Assembly: GCA_028641055.1 (NCBI GenBank)
Contig: CM054057.1
Coordinates: forward strand, 577,124,610 to 577,188,609
DNA: 64,000 nt
Direction: 5' to 3'
From: Alopecurus myosuroides
Lineage: Eukaryota > Streptophyta > Magnoliopsida > Poales > Poaceae
Of this stretch, positions 34,184-47,084 are shown piece after piece (positions within the stretch are counted from its first letter, which is position 1; the number at the start of each line of letters is the position of its first letter). Both the position numbers and the translations under genes were made by a program. Below the pieces are notes generated by a model. The model saw only the letters and a program-made list of their open reading frames with translations. It was not told the origin of the DNA and did no database searches.

Positions 34184-34730
34184 GGTATGGACTTTATCAC
34201 AATATTACCTCGAACCAAATTAGAGTATAATTCCAATTGGGTAGTGGTTGCTCGTCTCACAAAGACAGCACACTATGTACCAGATTGGACCACTTACACC
34301 AAGGATAAGTTGGCTGATATTTACATGAAGAAGATTGTCTGACTTATGATGTTCCAAAGAGTATTATGTCTGATAGAGGTACCCAGTTTACTAAACACTT
34401 TGGAAGGAGCTACATGAGTCCTTAGAAACCAGATTGGAGTTCAGCACAATGTTTCATTCCCAAAGAGATGGTCAGACTAAGAGAGTGAATCAGATTCTAG
34501 AGGATTGTTGAAAGCGTGTACTTTAGATTATGGACCTAGATAGATTGAGAACTTACCATAAGCGGAATTATTCCTACAAAAATAGTTATCAAGCTAGTAT
34601 TGAGATGACACCAGTTGAAGCTCTGTATGGGAAGAAATGCACCACACCTTTGTTGTGGAGTGGTCTAGGAGAAAGAAAGTTCTCTAGTCCTGACATCGTC
34701 CAAGAAGCTGAAGAGAAGGTTGGACTAACC
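34184..34730 (+). pseudogene. Tekay-type integrase remnant
   Basis: Read across frameshifts, the region shows GMDFITILPRTK (first Asp), WVVVARLTKTAHYVP, IMSDRGTQFT (second Asp at 34372-34374), then HSQRDGQTKRVNQILE. The catalytic Glu of DGQTERVN is Lys here (AAG at 34479-34481). The C-part SYQASIEMTPVEALYGKKC ... LLWSGLGERKF is chromovirus-like. A missing second base group near 34341 and stops make it dead. Confidence 0.88.
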
Positions 34731-35177
34731 AAGGACTTCTCATTGAATCAAAGAGTGACCCCTCAGTGTCAAAGGTAGTTATACAGACTTATGTTGATCT
34801 AGATCTCTAATGCAAGGAAAAGTTCTACTCAAGCCATCTTGATTCAAACCACACTCCAAGCTATGTGAATAGACACACCCTACTTGAGTGAATAATACCA
34901 GATGAAACCCTGAAGACTGTATACTGGGACTAAGACCCCAAATACCAACAAGGAGTTGATGTATGCTATACAAGAGTAACATAGATGATGAAGTATGACT
35001 CCAGCTGAAGATATAGTAAACCCATTAACCAGTTAGATAAGAGTTTTTAGACTACCTACAAAAGTTTCTTTTAAGGGTGGTAGCCCAGCCAACTTGACTA
35101 AACCCAGTTACCCAAACCTATCTTTCTTTCTAGCCTTCCCAAATCTCGGGACGAGATTTCTTTTAAGGGTGGTAGTC
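34731..35177. other. Tekay-type internal 3' end and polypurine tract
   Basis: There is no frame. ACGAGATTTCTTTTAAGGG, ending in AAGGGTGGTAG (35165-35175), directly before the right LTR is the polypurine tract. The phrase 'ttctttTAAGGGTGGTAG' occurs twice, at 35061 on and 35159 on, so a piece of this end is duplicated. Confidence 0.65.
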
Positions 35178-38100
35178 TGTAACATCCCCGGTTTTTAGAA
35201 AGTTCAAAAAATCACTAAAATTTGAAACTTTTTGTTTTCATGTTTAACAAGTCACCAAAAACCAAATGAGATGAAATAAACAAAAGAAAACAATACTCTT
35301 TTCAATGAAATGGATTTAGGAATCCAAATTACTTTTCTTCCTTAAACCCTAAGACTTTTTCAAATTTAGTTTTCATTTTAAAGAGAAGATATTTCTTCTT
35401 AACAAACCTGTCCGCAAACATTGTTTTTAACCCATTTATAATTATGAAAATGTTTTTGAACCAAGAAGTACTCTTTCTAATAATTTCTTCATGCCTCCAA
35501 AAATATCCCGTGTGAATAAAAATATTTTCAGAATGCTTTTCAAATATTATATCAAGTAATAACCAATAAAGTGCTTATATAAATTATTTTGTTTTTGAAA
35601 ACAAGTAAAAGACCTTGAAAAACAATTTTTTACATTTGAAACAACCTCTCTTAATTTTAATAAACCCTAATTCAAATTAATTATTATTTTCTTTTTAAAA
35701 ATGATTATTAGTCCTATTAAGGCTCTATTCCTATTTTCAAAATTCAAAATTGAAATGTGTTGGAAACATCACATTTATGTTCATAATTGAAAGAGAATTA
35801 TTTTACAATATTTTCGAAACTTGTTTGAGGTTAATTGGATTTTCCAAATAAAAGATATGTATTAATTAAGAAATAAAAAAAAAGAAAACAAAAAGAGAAA
35901 GAAACAGCCGGCTCGACCCCACCCCTTACCTACCGCCCGTGCAACGCGAAGGAGCAAGAAGTAGCCCACCAGGCCGGCCCGGCCTCAGCCCTCCCTCTCT
36001 CCTCTCTCGGTGAGAATGACATGTGGGACCAGCTCGACGTCATGAGTGACATCACCATCTTCCACCTCCTCCGAAACTCCCGCACCCGCCCCATGACCTG
36101 ACATCCGAGCTCGCACGATCTCCTTTCCCCCCACGCGCTCCCCGGCCTCCTAACCAACTCTTTGCGTGCCCCCAGGAACCCCTCCTCCATTCCCCTCTCC
36201 TCCCTCGCTCAACGACGCCTCGAAACCGCTGGAATCGCTCACCGTAGTTGAGCAAGCTGCCGCCATAGATCGCCATTTCCGGCGAAACCTGAGGTGTTCT
36301 CTGCCCCCTTTGGTCCCAATCTGAAACCCCGTGGCCCTGCGCTCTCTCTCGTTTCCTTGGTCATTTTTTTGTGCAGCGTAGCGCAAGTAGCAAGTGGTTC
36401 CGAAGATCGCCGGAGATGTCGCCGTTCCGTCGGCCCTCTGTTGCCACCCGAGGACGCGTGCAGTCGCGCCGTTGTCGCCATCGAGTCCACCATTAAGCTC
36501 TGCACCTGTTCATGGCCTCCGTGGGGCTCTACCAACACCAGAACCCCGCCGACGTCGAGACCTGAGAGCTCCGGCCGCCGTCGCACCATTTCCGGTGACC
36601 CAACCATAGAGGTGAGCTCCCTATTCGATCTCAGCCGTCGGATCTATAATGAAAGGTCAAGATTAGATCACTTAAGCGTAGGGGTATCAACCAATGGTAT
36701 TGCGCCACATGTGCCTGGTTGTCGTTTAGCTATCTGCCACCCGCGCAGTGCCTAATCTGGCCCAAGCCCAACCCTTACCCGTCGCACCGCGCGACAGATA
36801 GAAAACTTGAACCCCATCTCGTCTGTGGTTTTATTCCCGAATAAAAATACAGAAATAATTTTGCAGAAAAGCCCCTAGAACTTACAACCCTCATAACTTT
36901 TGATCCATAAGCCCAAATATAGTAAACTTGGACATTTTGAAATCCCCTGGACATGTAGAAACTTTTGGAACTGTCCAAATTCAATTTTGAAAAACATAAA
37001 TTGGTTCAAATTTAAATATGCTTGTTTGATGAATTCTAGCATAATTCAAATTCTACAAACCCAAAAATTGCAAATAAAATATTTTTGGAATCCTTAGGAT
37101 GTGTACTTTCATACCCTCCGCACCAAAATAATAATTCAACCAATTAAAATGGAATTTAGGATTTAAACAACCAATTGAGTATTTTGCACTTAGTTTTAAT
37201 GCTATAAATAATTTGAATTAGTTTTCTTCTCGAAAATTGTTCCATTTAGTAACCTCAGACCATAGAAACCAGTACCCAAACTATTTGTGACCAGAGAACC
37301 CATTCCACGTAATCTTTGTCATATAAACCAACACCCATTACTTGTTAACCTTATGGAAATTAAATTTTGGACCAGAAACCCATAGCCCAATACCTTTTGT
37401 AACTTTACAAGCCATATCTTAAATTGCTTCAACCCTACTAAACCAAAGCCATGAAATAAATCATGTCTGACATGGTTTTGATTTCTAAAACCCTTAATCC
37501 CTAAACCTTATCACATCTAGTTCTTTTGTATATTGAGTGAAATGATATTCCTTGACAAACCTTAACCACCAATGGAAAACCCCATGACCAAACACTTAGT
37601 TCTTTTGGCATATTGAATTATGTGTCAAAACCTTGTCCATGTTAACACCAATCAAGTTGAATAACTTGTTATGCTTCTGTATTGCATATTGAGTTGTATT
37701 TGTTTGTTTGTTGGTGAATTCCTTGTTTATTGTTATTTATTTATATTGTTTAGATTGTACGGAGAACAACGTTCTATTGTGAAGAGAGTGTTTCTATACC
37801 AACTTCCACAAGGCAAGTGATGCTCATGTCCCACTTTTTATTGCATTAGTGTTTTCAGTAGTGTGCATGATAGGTGATATTATTATTTTCCAAGTATATG
37901 CTATGCTCAGAACACCTAGTAGAATGTAGTCAACCTGAAACCCCTGCTAGGTACTAGTTTAGCTATACTAGAACAATATCACAACTGTTGCTGCTATTTA
38001 TTGGGTTGTGATACTTTGAAAATTGAAAGTTAACAACCCAATAAAACACCTGGGTGGATTGGTAATTGCTTGGATTATGTTGAGTGGCTACTCAGGGCCA

Positions 38101-39236
38101 TGTCTATGGTGGTTGTCACCTGGGTTACTCCCAGGGCCATGGATCTGGTGGTTGTCACCTGAGGGTACAATTGTGGATTGCCACCCATGACTAAAGAGAT
38201 ATGTAGGTCTTCCATGTATAGTTAGCTTCCAGTGCATCCTTGAGGTAATATGGGCTCTGCCAAGATTAAGTAAGTTGTGGGGGTTCGTCCTGTTGTATTG
38301 ACATCGGATGGTAGAATTTTAGGAGCAACGAGTCAATACTGGTATGGTTGAATCCCTCTTCCCAAAGATCTTGTCTCATTTTTCTCTCGGGGAAAATGAG
38401 TCTCAAGGTGAAAGTGCACAACCTCCGCGGAGTTAAAAACTAAGATATTAGCCGTGTCCCCGGTTATGGGCCAATTGAGCAAAATAGACATAGTTGGTGC
38501 TGAAGGATCTCCTTATCTTTTCTGAATGAATTAAAACATGGTAGAAACCTTTTCCTAGAGCACATGGTGTGTCTACCCCTCTATGCTACCTTTTAAAACT
38601 CATGGTGTGTCTACCCATGATGATTTTCAAACTTCATGGTGTGTCTACCCATGATGACTTTATCAAACTTCATGGTGTGTCTACCCATGATGCCTTTACC
38701 AAACTACATGGTGTGTCTACCCATGTTGGTTTTCAAAGAGTTTTCAATGATTTATCAAATATAGGACAAAACTGGCTTTATGCAAATAGCCCAGACTCCA
38801 CCAGCCAAATATCATGTAGCTAGTTATTCCTCAAAACCGCCACCATACAAGTGTCACTTGCAAGTACATTGTTTGTACTTCCTTCCTTCCTCGTGGGGGC
38901 TGCATATTCCAACGTGCAGATGAATTTGAAGACGAGTAAGGACTTCGTTTAGGATCTCGAGTCTATCGCCAACATGTTCTGCCTGTGCCGCATGAAGATG
39001 AAGAAGGCTCATTGATGATTTATCTCCGCTGTGTTTACTTTGAAACTCTGTCTTTGGGCTAGTCCATGATGACTATGCCAATTGTAAGACTATTTTATTT
39101 CTTATCCACTGGATCAACGATGTAGAATGATGCTATTGCAATGAATATTTCATTTTGTCATGTGTATGCTATCAGAGATCCCGGGAATAGCAGGTTACAC
39201 AGGTTTTCTATCTTTATTAAAAGGTAGGGCGCTACA
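35178..39236 (+). repeat. Tekay-type 3' LTR (4059 bp)
   Basis: This copy matches 28671-32819 almost base for base by eye. The main difference is an 86-bp deletion at about 37328, with short direct repeats at its ends. Its GC island is at 35902-36615 and its minisatellite at 38562-38736. Confidence 0.95.
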
Positions 39237-39241
39237 ATAAC

Positions 39242-39963
39242 AATCTGGTCATAAAGTGAAAACACCGATAAATCTCACAAGCATCAACTACTAACAAGTA
39301 ATCCACACCGGGAGAGAGATCTAATGCAAAACAACGATAGAGGCCCCTAATTGTTATAGCGGGATGAAGGTGGATGATGAGGGTGCTGGTGCTGGTGGTG
39401 GTGATGATGATGATGACAATCTTGATGATGCCCGGAGTGATGACGATGACAATGGCGGTGATTTCCCCTCTCCGGAGAGGAATTTCCCCGGCAGATTTCT
39501 CCCTGCGAGAGAGCTTTTCTCTCTCGGGTGTTTTCCGCCCCGAGGCAGCGGAATAATTCTTCAAAGATGGGACGAGGCTTAGGGTTTCCTAGGGGACAGG
39601 CACGCCAAAAATATCCCCCAGAGGTGGGCCAGGGTGGCCACACCTATAGGTGGCGTGGCCAAGGGGGGCGCCACCCCATGGTGTGGGCCCATGGTGGCCC
39701 CCCTCTGGCTCTCCTTCTGGCTGTATTCTTCCTCTGAACTTTTAGGACACCCCCGGTGTCCCACTTCTTCTTCTGATCTTCTGAAATATGGTATCCCGAC
39801 GGTGCTTTTTCCATCAGATTCCTGGTCCCGGTGTTTATTCTCCAAAAATTATAAAACATGCAAGATAAGATAAAATAACATAAGAGATGCAACATAATAT
39901 GAAATATATCGATGAATAGCAGAAAATTATGATATAAAATAGTGATGCAAAATGGACGTATCA
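39242..39963 (-). repeat. Athila-1 5' LTR, outer part
   Basis: It ends at 39963 with GGACGTATCA (minus start TGATACGTCC). A GAT/GGT-rich microsatellite-like stretch lies at 39366-39460. Confidence 0.85.
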
Positions 39964-41219
39964 GTAGGTTGTATTATTAGTGTAAAAGAATGGACTGCGG
40001 TCCACAGTTAACTTGTGGTGTCTCTTCATAAAAGATAAATAACATGTTGGGTGAAGAAATTACAGCTAGGCAATTAACATAATAAAGGCTACACCATAGT
40101 GCATATGCAAGAGATGATGATTCCTATGAGATTCATGCGGGCATTACAACATGATACATAGACCGTAATCCAACAACATCTATGACTAATAATCCATCCT
40201 CAGGACGTCATCCGAGTAAACTTTGGGTATTAAGTTGCAAGCAACAAATTATTTCATTAAGTAAAGTATGTAATGTAAACAATACAATTATCCTTAGACA
40301 AAGCATTGTTGTTTTCTCTCTAATGAAAACAACACATCGAAAATCTTAGAAGTTATTGTCACTCTCCCAGATAACTGGAGGCATGAACCCACTATCGAGC
40401 ATAAAAATCCCTCTTGGATTTACAAGCCTCAACTTGGTCAAAGCATCTACTAGTAAGGGAGAGCATGCAAATAACATAAACATGATAGATCTATAATCAA
40501 CTTTACGTAGCATTCAATATTCATCGGATCCCAGCAAACACAACTTGTAGCATTACAGATAGATGATCTTGATCATGTTAGGGAGCTCATAAGATCTAAA
40601 CATGGTGTCATAAAGAGGAGAAGACAACCATCTAGCTACTTCTATGGACCCGTAGTCCAAGGATAAACTACTCACGAATCATTCCGGAGGCAGACATGGT
40701 GATGTAGAGCCCTCCGGTGATAATTTCCCCTCCCGGCAGGGTTCCGGGGAGAGCTTCAAAACCCTCCCGAACTAGGGTTTACGACGACGGTGGTTACGAA
40801 ACTTTTCATGGATGGAGGCTCGGGTTTTTAGGATTTTCCCGAGGAAGAGTATATATAGGAGAAAGGGCAATGTCGGTGGGCGCCCGAGGGGCCCACACCA
40901 CGCCGTGGCGCGGCCAAGGGGGGTCGCCGCGCCCTATGGTATGGCCTCCTGGTAGCCCTCCTCCAGGTCTCCTCCGGACTCCGTGTACGTGTCAGAAAAA
41001 ATAGGACCCTGGGATTTTGTTTCTTCCAGGTTCGATTATTTCCGGAACAACTTTTCTGAAACCAAAAACATCAGAAAACAGGAACTGGCGCTGTGACATC
41101 TTGTTAATAAGTTAGTCCCAGAAAATCCATGAAAATGCTATAAAGTGTATAGAAAACATGAAGCAAGCATGAAAACAACATGGAACAACAGAAATTATAG
41201 ATACGTTGGAGACGTATCA
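39964..41219 (-). repeat. Athila-2 3' LTR, part
   Basis: It ends at 41219 with GGAGACGTATCA, followed by the polypurine tract. TATATATA at 40850-40857 is the likely promoter box. The outer part lies beyond Athila-1. Confidence 0.85.
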
Positions 41220-42887
41220 AGCATCCACAAGCTTAGTTCAACTCTTTCTCGAGTAGGTAAAACGATAAAAACAATATAGTTTCTGAGGTGACATGCTACC
41301 AACACAATTTTGATCATCATATTTGTATAATCATTGTAAGCTAAGATCAAAGTACTCTAAACATAGGCATCATAGATATAATTTCAACAATGTAACTTAG
41401 CAACCATGGTGCAACATGAAAAGTAACACAAAAAAAAGATTGTGCACAATGGTTCGCTGAAAGGTATATGTTTGTTTCGAGCGTAAAGAAAAAATAGCAA
41501 AGTGGTATTTCACTTGTCCTTAAAATGAGAGCAAAAACATAAGTGCCAAGACACCTTCAAAGTTCAAGTGGTGGCTAGAAACAAGTAATTTGAGAACAAG
41601 TTATATCATATCATGAGTCAATCAATAATAAAATTTGGGACCGATGCACATGATACTTAGAATGACAACTATGCCCTCCTCCTCGTCTACCCGCGTCCTC
41701 GTGAGCTAAAACAGAGCACAAAACTGGAGTAATTTTGAAGGTTTTAAAGGTAGCACATGAGAAATTTACTTGGAGTGGCGGTTAAATACTACATATAGGT
41801 TGGTATGGTGGACACATTTGGCAAAATTTTGGTTTTTGGGAGTTGGATGCACGAGTAGAACTCATACACACTACAGGTGAAGGCTAGCAAGATACTGGGA
41901 GCGAGAAACTAAGAGAGCAATATTGGCCGTAATCATGCACAGCGACAAAACATTATTAATCAAAGCATAAATGATATTACAGGTCAAAAAATAAATGATC
42001 ATAGAGGCTGGAGGTGACTGGTTTGTAGTCATAACATGGTGTAAGCATGCGCCAAGTCAACCAAAATGAAACATTCGAAGGATAATACCAAAATATTATG
42101 CTTCGATATGGTAAAAACAACTCATTGTTTCTCTCAATGGAACATTAAGCACTCTCAGATATTTGAGACAAGTCACTCTACATCAATAACTACTAATCAT
42201 TAAAATAATATATAACATGACATGATAAAGTCTAAGCCACGGTCTAAATAAGCTTCTCTTTGCACCCTTATTAGCAAGAAATATTTTATTGCTTTCCAAC
42301 ACCAACACTTTATTTCAACAAAAACTTTCCAAATAATTTATCAATGAAACAACAGAGTACTTCTACTCCACAAGAACTAACAACTCTGAATAAGAGATGC
42401 ATGAAAAACAGGAGCTAAAAGAGTTGCAGTAGCTAGAAAATAAATTAAGAATACGAGTATTCGTATGAAAAAGCGGAGCGTGTCTCTCTCCCACATAGGA
42501 ATGCTAGGATCCAACCAAGATTATTGCAGCAAAGAAAAGAAAATAAAAGCAAACATACGCTCCAAGTAAAGTACATATGATGTGACCGAATAAAAATATA
42601 GTTTCACTAGAAGTGACCTGATAACCTGCTCATGAAGAAGGGGATACCTTGGGAATCCCCAAGCTTAGACGCTTGAGTCTTCTTGAAATTTTCTAGGATG
42701 AACCATGGGGGTATCACCAAGATTAGGCTTTTCACTCTTCTTGATCACATTATATCATCCTCTCTCTTGACCCTTCAAAACTTACTTCACACAAACTCGA
42801 AGTAATTCTTATTAGAGGGTTAGTGCACAATCAAAAACTCACATGTTCTGCATGGACACAAACATTATCAATACTTTCTAAACATTA
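41220..42887 (-). other. Athila-2 polypurine tract and 3' non-coding region
   Basis: The tract reads AAGCTTGTGGATGCT on the minus strand (41220-41234); relatives have TTGGGGATG, so one G is lost. The rest is non-coding and homologous to 62668-64000. Confidence 0.75.
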
Positions 42888-43400
42888 TGTAGCGCCCTAC
42901 CTTTTGATAAAGATAGAACACCTCTGTAACCTGCTATTCCCGGGATCTCTGAGCATACACATGACAAAATGAATATTCATTGCAATAGCATCATTCTACA
43001 TCGTTGATCCAGTGGATATGAAATAAAATAGTCTTACAATTGGCATAGTCAACATGGACTAGCCCAATGACAGAGTTTCAAATAAACACCGCGGAAATAA
43101 TTCATCAATGAGCCTTCTTAATCTTCATGCGCCACAGGTAGAACATGTTGGCGATAGACTCGAGATCCTAAACAAAATCCTCACTCGTCTTCAGATTCAT
43201 CTGCATGTCGGAATATGCAACCCCCACGGGGGAGGAAATCAGTACAAACAATGTACTAGCAAGTTACACTTGTATGGTGGCAGATTTGAGGAATACACTA
43301 GCTACATGATATTTGGCTGGTGGAGTCTGGGCTATTTGCATAAAGCCAATTTTGTCCTATATTTGTAAATCATTTTAAACAAATGAAAACTTTGGTACAA

Positions 43401-43602
43401 CCATCATGGCTAAATCCACCATGAAGGTTGACAATTCATCATGGCTAAATCCACCATGAAGTTTGATAAATCATCATGGCTAAACCCACCATGAAGTTTG
43501 AAAATCGTCATGGCTAAATCCACCATGAAGTTTGATAAATCATCATGGCTAAATCCACCATGAGGTTTGATTATGGCATCATGGCTAAATCCACCATGTG
43601 CC
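43401..43602 (-). repeat. Minisatellite in solo LTR
   Basis: Six copies of a unit of about 36 bp built on CATGGCTAAATCCACCATGA. It sits where the complete element has its own array but with a different core. A single extra copy lies at 44016-44034. Confidence 0.85.
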
Positions 43603-45559
43603 CTAAAAGGGGTTTCGACCATGTTTTATTTCATTCAGAAAAGATGAGGAGATCCTTCAGCACCAACTCTGTCTAACTGCTCAACTGGCCCATAACTGGG
43701 GACACGGCTAAGATCTTAGTTTTTAACTCCGCAGAGGTTGTGCACTTTCACCTCGAGACTCATCCTCCCCAAGGGAAGAGTGAGACAAGATCTTTGGGAA
43801 GAGGGATTCAACCATACCAGCATGACTCGGCGCTCCTAAAATTCTACCACCCAATGTCATACAAAAGGATGAACCCCCACAACTTACTTCATTTTGGCAG
43901 AGCCCATATTACCTCAAGGTTGCACTGGAAGCTAACTATACAGTGAAGACCAACAAATCTCTTTAATCCTGGGTGGCTATCCACAAGTGTACCCTCAGGT
44001 GATAACCACCACATCCATGGCTAAATCTACCATGAACATGGCCCTGAGTAGCCACTCAACATAATCCATTCATATCAATCCACCCAGGTGTTTCATTGGG
44101 CTGTTACTTTTCAATTTTCAAATCATCACAACCCAACAAGCAACAGCAATAGTTATGATAGCATTCTAGTATTGCTAAACTAGTACCTAGCAGGGGTTTC
44201 AGGTTGGCTACACACAACTAGGTTTTCTTAGCATAGCATATACTTGGAAAATAATTAAAATCACTTATCATGCATACTACTAAAAACACTAATGCAATGT
44301 AAAACCAAAGTGGGACATGAGCATCACTTGCCTTGTGGAAGTTGGTATAGAAACACTCTCTTCGCAATTTGAACGTTTCTCTCTGTACAATCTAAACAAT
44401 ATAAACAAATAACAATAAACAAGCAATTCACCAACATACAAACAAATACAACAAAACATACAATACATAACAAGTTATTCAACTTGATTGGTGTTAACAT
44501 GGACAAGGTTTTGACACATCATTTAATATGCAAAAAGAACTAAGTGTTTGTTCGTGGGGTTTTCCATTGGTTGTTAAGGGTTGTCAAGGAATATCATTTC
44601 ACTCAATATACAAAAGAAGTGGATGTGATATGGTTTAGGGTTTAACACTTAATTCAATGTACAAAAGAAATTAAGATGTTTTAGGTCAGGCTTTCCACAT
44701 TGACAAAACAAACTTTTTTGAAGGGTCCTAGGGTTGGTCTTGGTCACAATGATCACACAAGGCTTTCGTCTAAGGGTTTTATAAAACAAATCATGAACAA
44801 CATGATTCATTTCATGGCTTTGGGTACTAGGGTTTCAAGCAATTTACAATATGGCTTGTAAATTTACAAAAGGTCTTAGGCTATGGTTTCTGGTCCAAAA
44901 TTTACTTTCCATATGGTCAACATGAAAGGGGTGTTGGTTTTGATCAAAAGATCACACCACAATTTTACTAAAAGGGGTTTCCATCAAACAACACTTATTT
45001 ATAATGGCTTATTACTATGGATGGTTTATATGACAAGGATTACATGGAATGGGTTCTCTCGTCACAAATGGTTTTGGTACTAGTTTCTCTAGTCTAATTA
45101 CTAAATGGAACAATTTTCCAGAAGGAAACTAAATAAAATTATTTATAGAATTAATACTAAGTGCAAAATACTTAAATGGCTATTTAAATTCTAATCTCAG
45201 TTTTAATTGGTTCAATTATTATTTTGGGTCAGATGGTATGAAAGTACACATCCTAAGGATTCCAAAAATATTTTATTTGCAATTTTTGGATTTATAGAAT
45301 TTTAATTATGTCAGAATTCATTAAACAATCATATTTAAATTTGAACCAATTTAAGTTTGTCAAGTTTGAATTTGGACAGTGCCAAAAATTTCTAAATGTT
45401 GTGCTGATTTCAAAAAGTCAAAGTTTGCTAAATTTGGCCTTGTGAATCAAAGGTTATGATGGTTGCAAGTTGCACGGACTTTTCTGTAAAACTTCCAATT
45501 AAGTTCTATTCGGAAAGAAACAGGAAAACATACGGAATACGTGGCTTGCTGTGATTGTC

Positions 45560-46360
45560 TGGCTCCGTTGACTCGGCATACACGTGGCGTGCTGATGGGG
45601 CAGTGCTGACTGGGTTAAGTGAGGCGCCCTGGGATGTTGGATCTAGATCCAACGGTTGCTTACCCCTTCGGGCGGGGATCTAATCTGGGCCTTCCGTTTT
45701 GAATCGTACGGCAGGGAGAGGGTGGGGTTTCCGCAGGAACATGGCGGCACGGTGGCCGGAGCGCACGGGGTTTCGACGACGGCGGGGTTCTGGTGATGCT
45801 AGAGGTCCACAGAGACCATGACCAGGTGCGGAGCTTCACGGTGGACTCGATGGCGACGACTGCGCGAGTGCATGCTTCCTCGGGTGGCAGCAGAGGGCCG
45901 ACAGAACGGCAACGTCTCCAGCGATCTTCGTAACCACTTGCTACTAGCGCTAGGCTGCACACAAAAATCGAGCAAGGAAACGACAGAGAGCGCATGGCCA
46001 CGGGGTTTCAGATGGGACCAAAAGGTGGCAGAGAAGACCTCGGGTTTCGCCGGAAATGGCTATCTACGACAGCGGGCTTGCTCAACTCCGTTGAGCGATT
46101 CCGGCGGTTTCGAGGCGTCGTTGAGCGAGCAAGGAGAGGGGAAAGGAGAAGGGGTTCCCGGGGCACGTAAAGAGGAAGTATCGGGGCGAGGAGGGCCGCG
46201 GGCGAGGAGATCGTGCAAGGGCTCGGGCGCGGAAATCTCGCGAGGTGGAAGATGGATGTGTCACGGGTGACGTCACGTGGGTCCCGCATGTCAGCGTGAT
46301 AAGAGAGAGTTGCCACGGGGTGGGCTGCTTGGTGGGCTGGCCTGCTCGGCTCTGTGCTGC
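45560..46360. other. GC-rich island in solo LTR
   Basis: This is the diverged inverted counterpart of the GC-rich islands in the complete element. Long frames on both strands (45660-46001, 45818-46270, 46008-46364) overlap each other and are composition artefacts. Confidence 0.55.
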
Positions 46361-47084
46361 ACACAAGCGAGGGATGGATAGAGAATGAGATGGGCTCGGC
46401 ACAGTTGGGCTTTTTATTTATTTTTGTTCTTTTTTCTGTTTTCTTTAATATGACATAGATTTTCTTTTATAAGTCCAATTGGACTCAAATTTATTTCTAT
46501 GGTTTTATAAAAACAAAAATTTTCAAATAAAAACTATCTTGTGTTGTTTCTAACATATTTAAATTTTGATTTTTCAAAAGGGGTTTGTAATTTATGGGGT
46601 ACTTTATGTCTATTAAAATTAGAGTTTAATAAATCTCTTTTGGGCTTAAATAAAATTGTGTAAAATAATAGATCTTATAATATTAAGTGTTGGAACATAT
46701 CAGCATTGTTTTCCTACCAAATATTTTTTAAAAAAACTATAATCTTTAAAATCATTTTTAGATAACATACTTTACTTTTGGTCTCTTCAAATAATTCTGA
46801 GGTATGGAATATTATCAAGAGTGATAATTCCAAGAAAACATTTGAAAACAAAATGAAACCATTTTATAATTTAAAATACTTGGCAAAATATTTCCTTTAG
46901 AAACAATTTTTGGGGTTAGTGAAATACAGGCCTAAATTGGATTAGCAATCTCCCATACTTTGGAAAATATATTACTTTTGTGTTTTGTTTTCTTTGTTTT
47001 TGGTGGCTTGCATTAGTGGGAAACAGAAGTTTCAAATTTTAGTGATTTTTTAGTTTCTCCAAAAATCAGGGATGATATACATTA

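Larger units (their letters stand above)
28671..39236 (+). mobile_element. Tekay-type chromovirus LTR retrotransposon, complete ends, internally deleted
   Basis: Two long direct repeats (28671-32819 and 35178-39236) with TGTAAC...GCTACA ends flank a 2.36-kb internal region. The perfect 5-bp duplication ATAAC (28666-28670 and 39237-39241) proves a single insertion. An initiator tRNA-Met PBS (32823-32834), a polypurine tract before the right LTR and a chromovirus-type integrase remnant place it in Ty3-gypsy, Tekay/Del-like (lineage from memory of the family). Normal internal regions are roughly twice as long, so most of gag-pol is lost. Confidence 0.93.
21326..39963 (-). mobile_element. Athila-1: Athila-type Ty3-gypsy element, split by Tekay insertion
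   Basis: Minus-strand order: 5' LTR (39963-39242 plus 28670-27885), tRNA-Asp-type PBS, gag, PR, RT, RNase H, integrase and a long 3' non-coding region. The last is broken at 21326 by Tat-1. The right LTR end TGATACGTCC (minus) at 39963 abuts Athila-2 LTR sequence. GTAGG at 39964-39968 is the likely target duplication, since the intact site in Athila-2's other LTR (49413 on) reads TGTAGGTTGTA. The style resembles Triticeae Sabrina/WHAM-like elements; the family name is not certain. Confidence 0.9.
42888..47079 (-). mobile_element. Solo LTR of a Tekay-type element (4192 bp)
   Basis: The sequence is an inverted, diverged copy of the 28671-32819 LTR: TGTAGCGCCCTACC at 42888 and an end corresponding to GGGATGTTACA at 47079. 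It is flanked by perfect CATTA duplications (42883-42887 and 47080-47084), as expected after LTR-LTR recombination. The outer end has changed to GATGATATA, so the terminal CA is now TA. Confidence 0.9.

Noticed and set aside
28671..39236. Segmental duplication of host DNA (two 4.1-kb direct repeats)
   Set aside because: TG...CA ends, PBS, polypurine tract and ATAAC target duplication show they are LTRs.
43401..43602. CRISPR-like regular repeats
   Set aside because: Units are directly adjacent without unique spacers, in a plant LTR.
43410..43622. A 70-residue frame with repeated HGGFSHDD
   Set aside because: It is translation of the minisatellite and the unit length is not held to multiples of three.
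45660..46402. Long overlapping frames in the solo LTR
   Set aside because: Four frames on two strands overlap and none resembles the frames in the homologous LTR.
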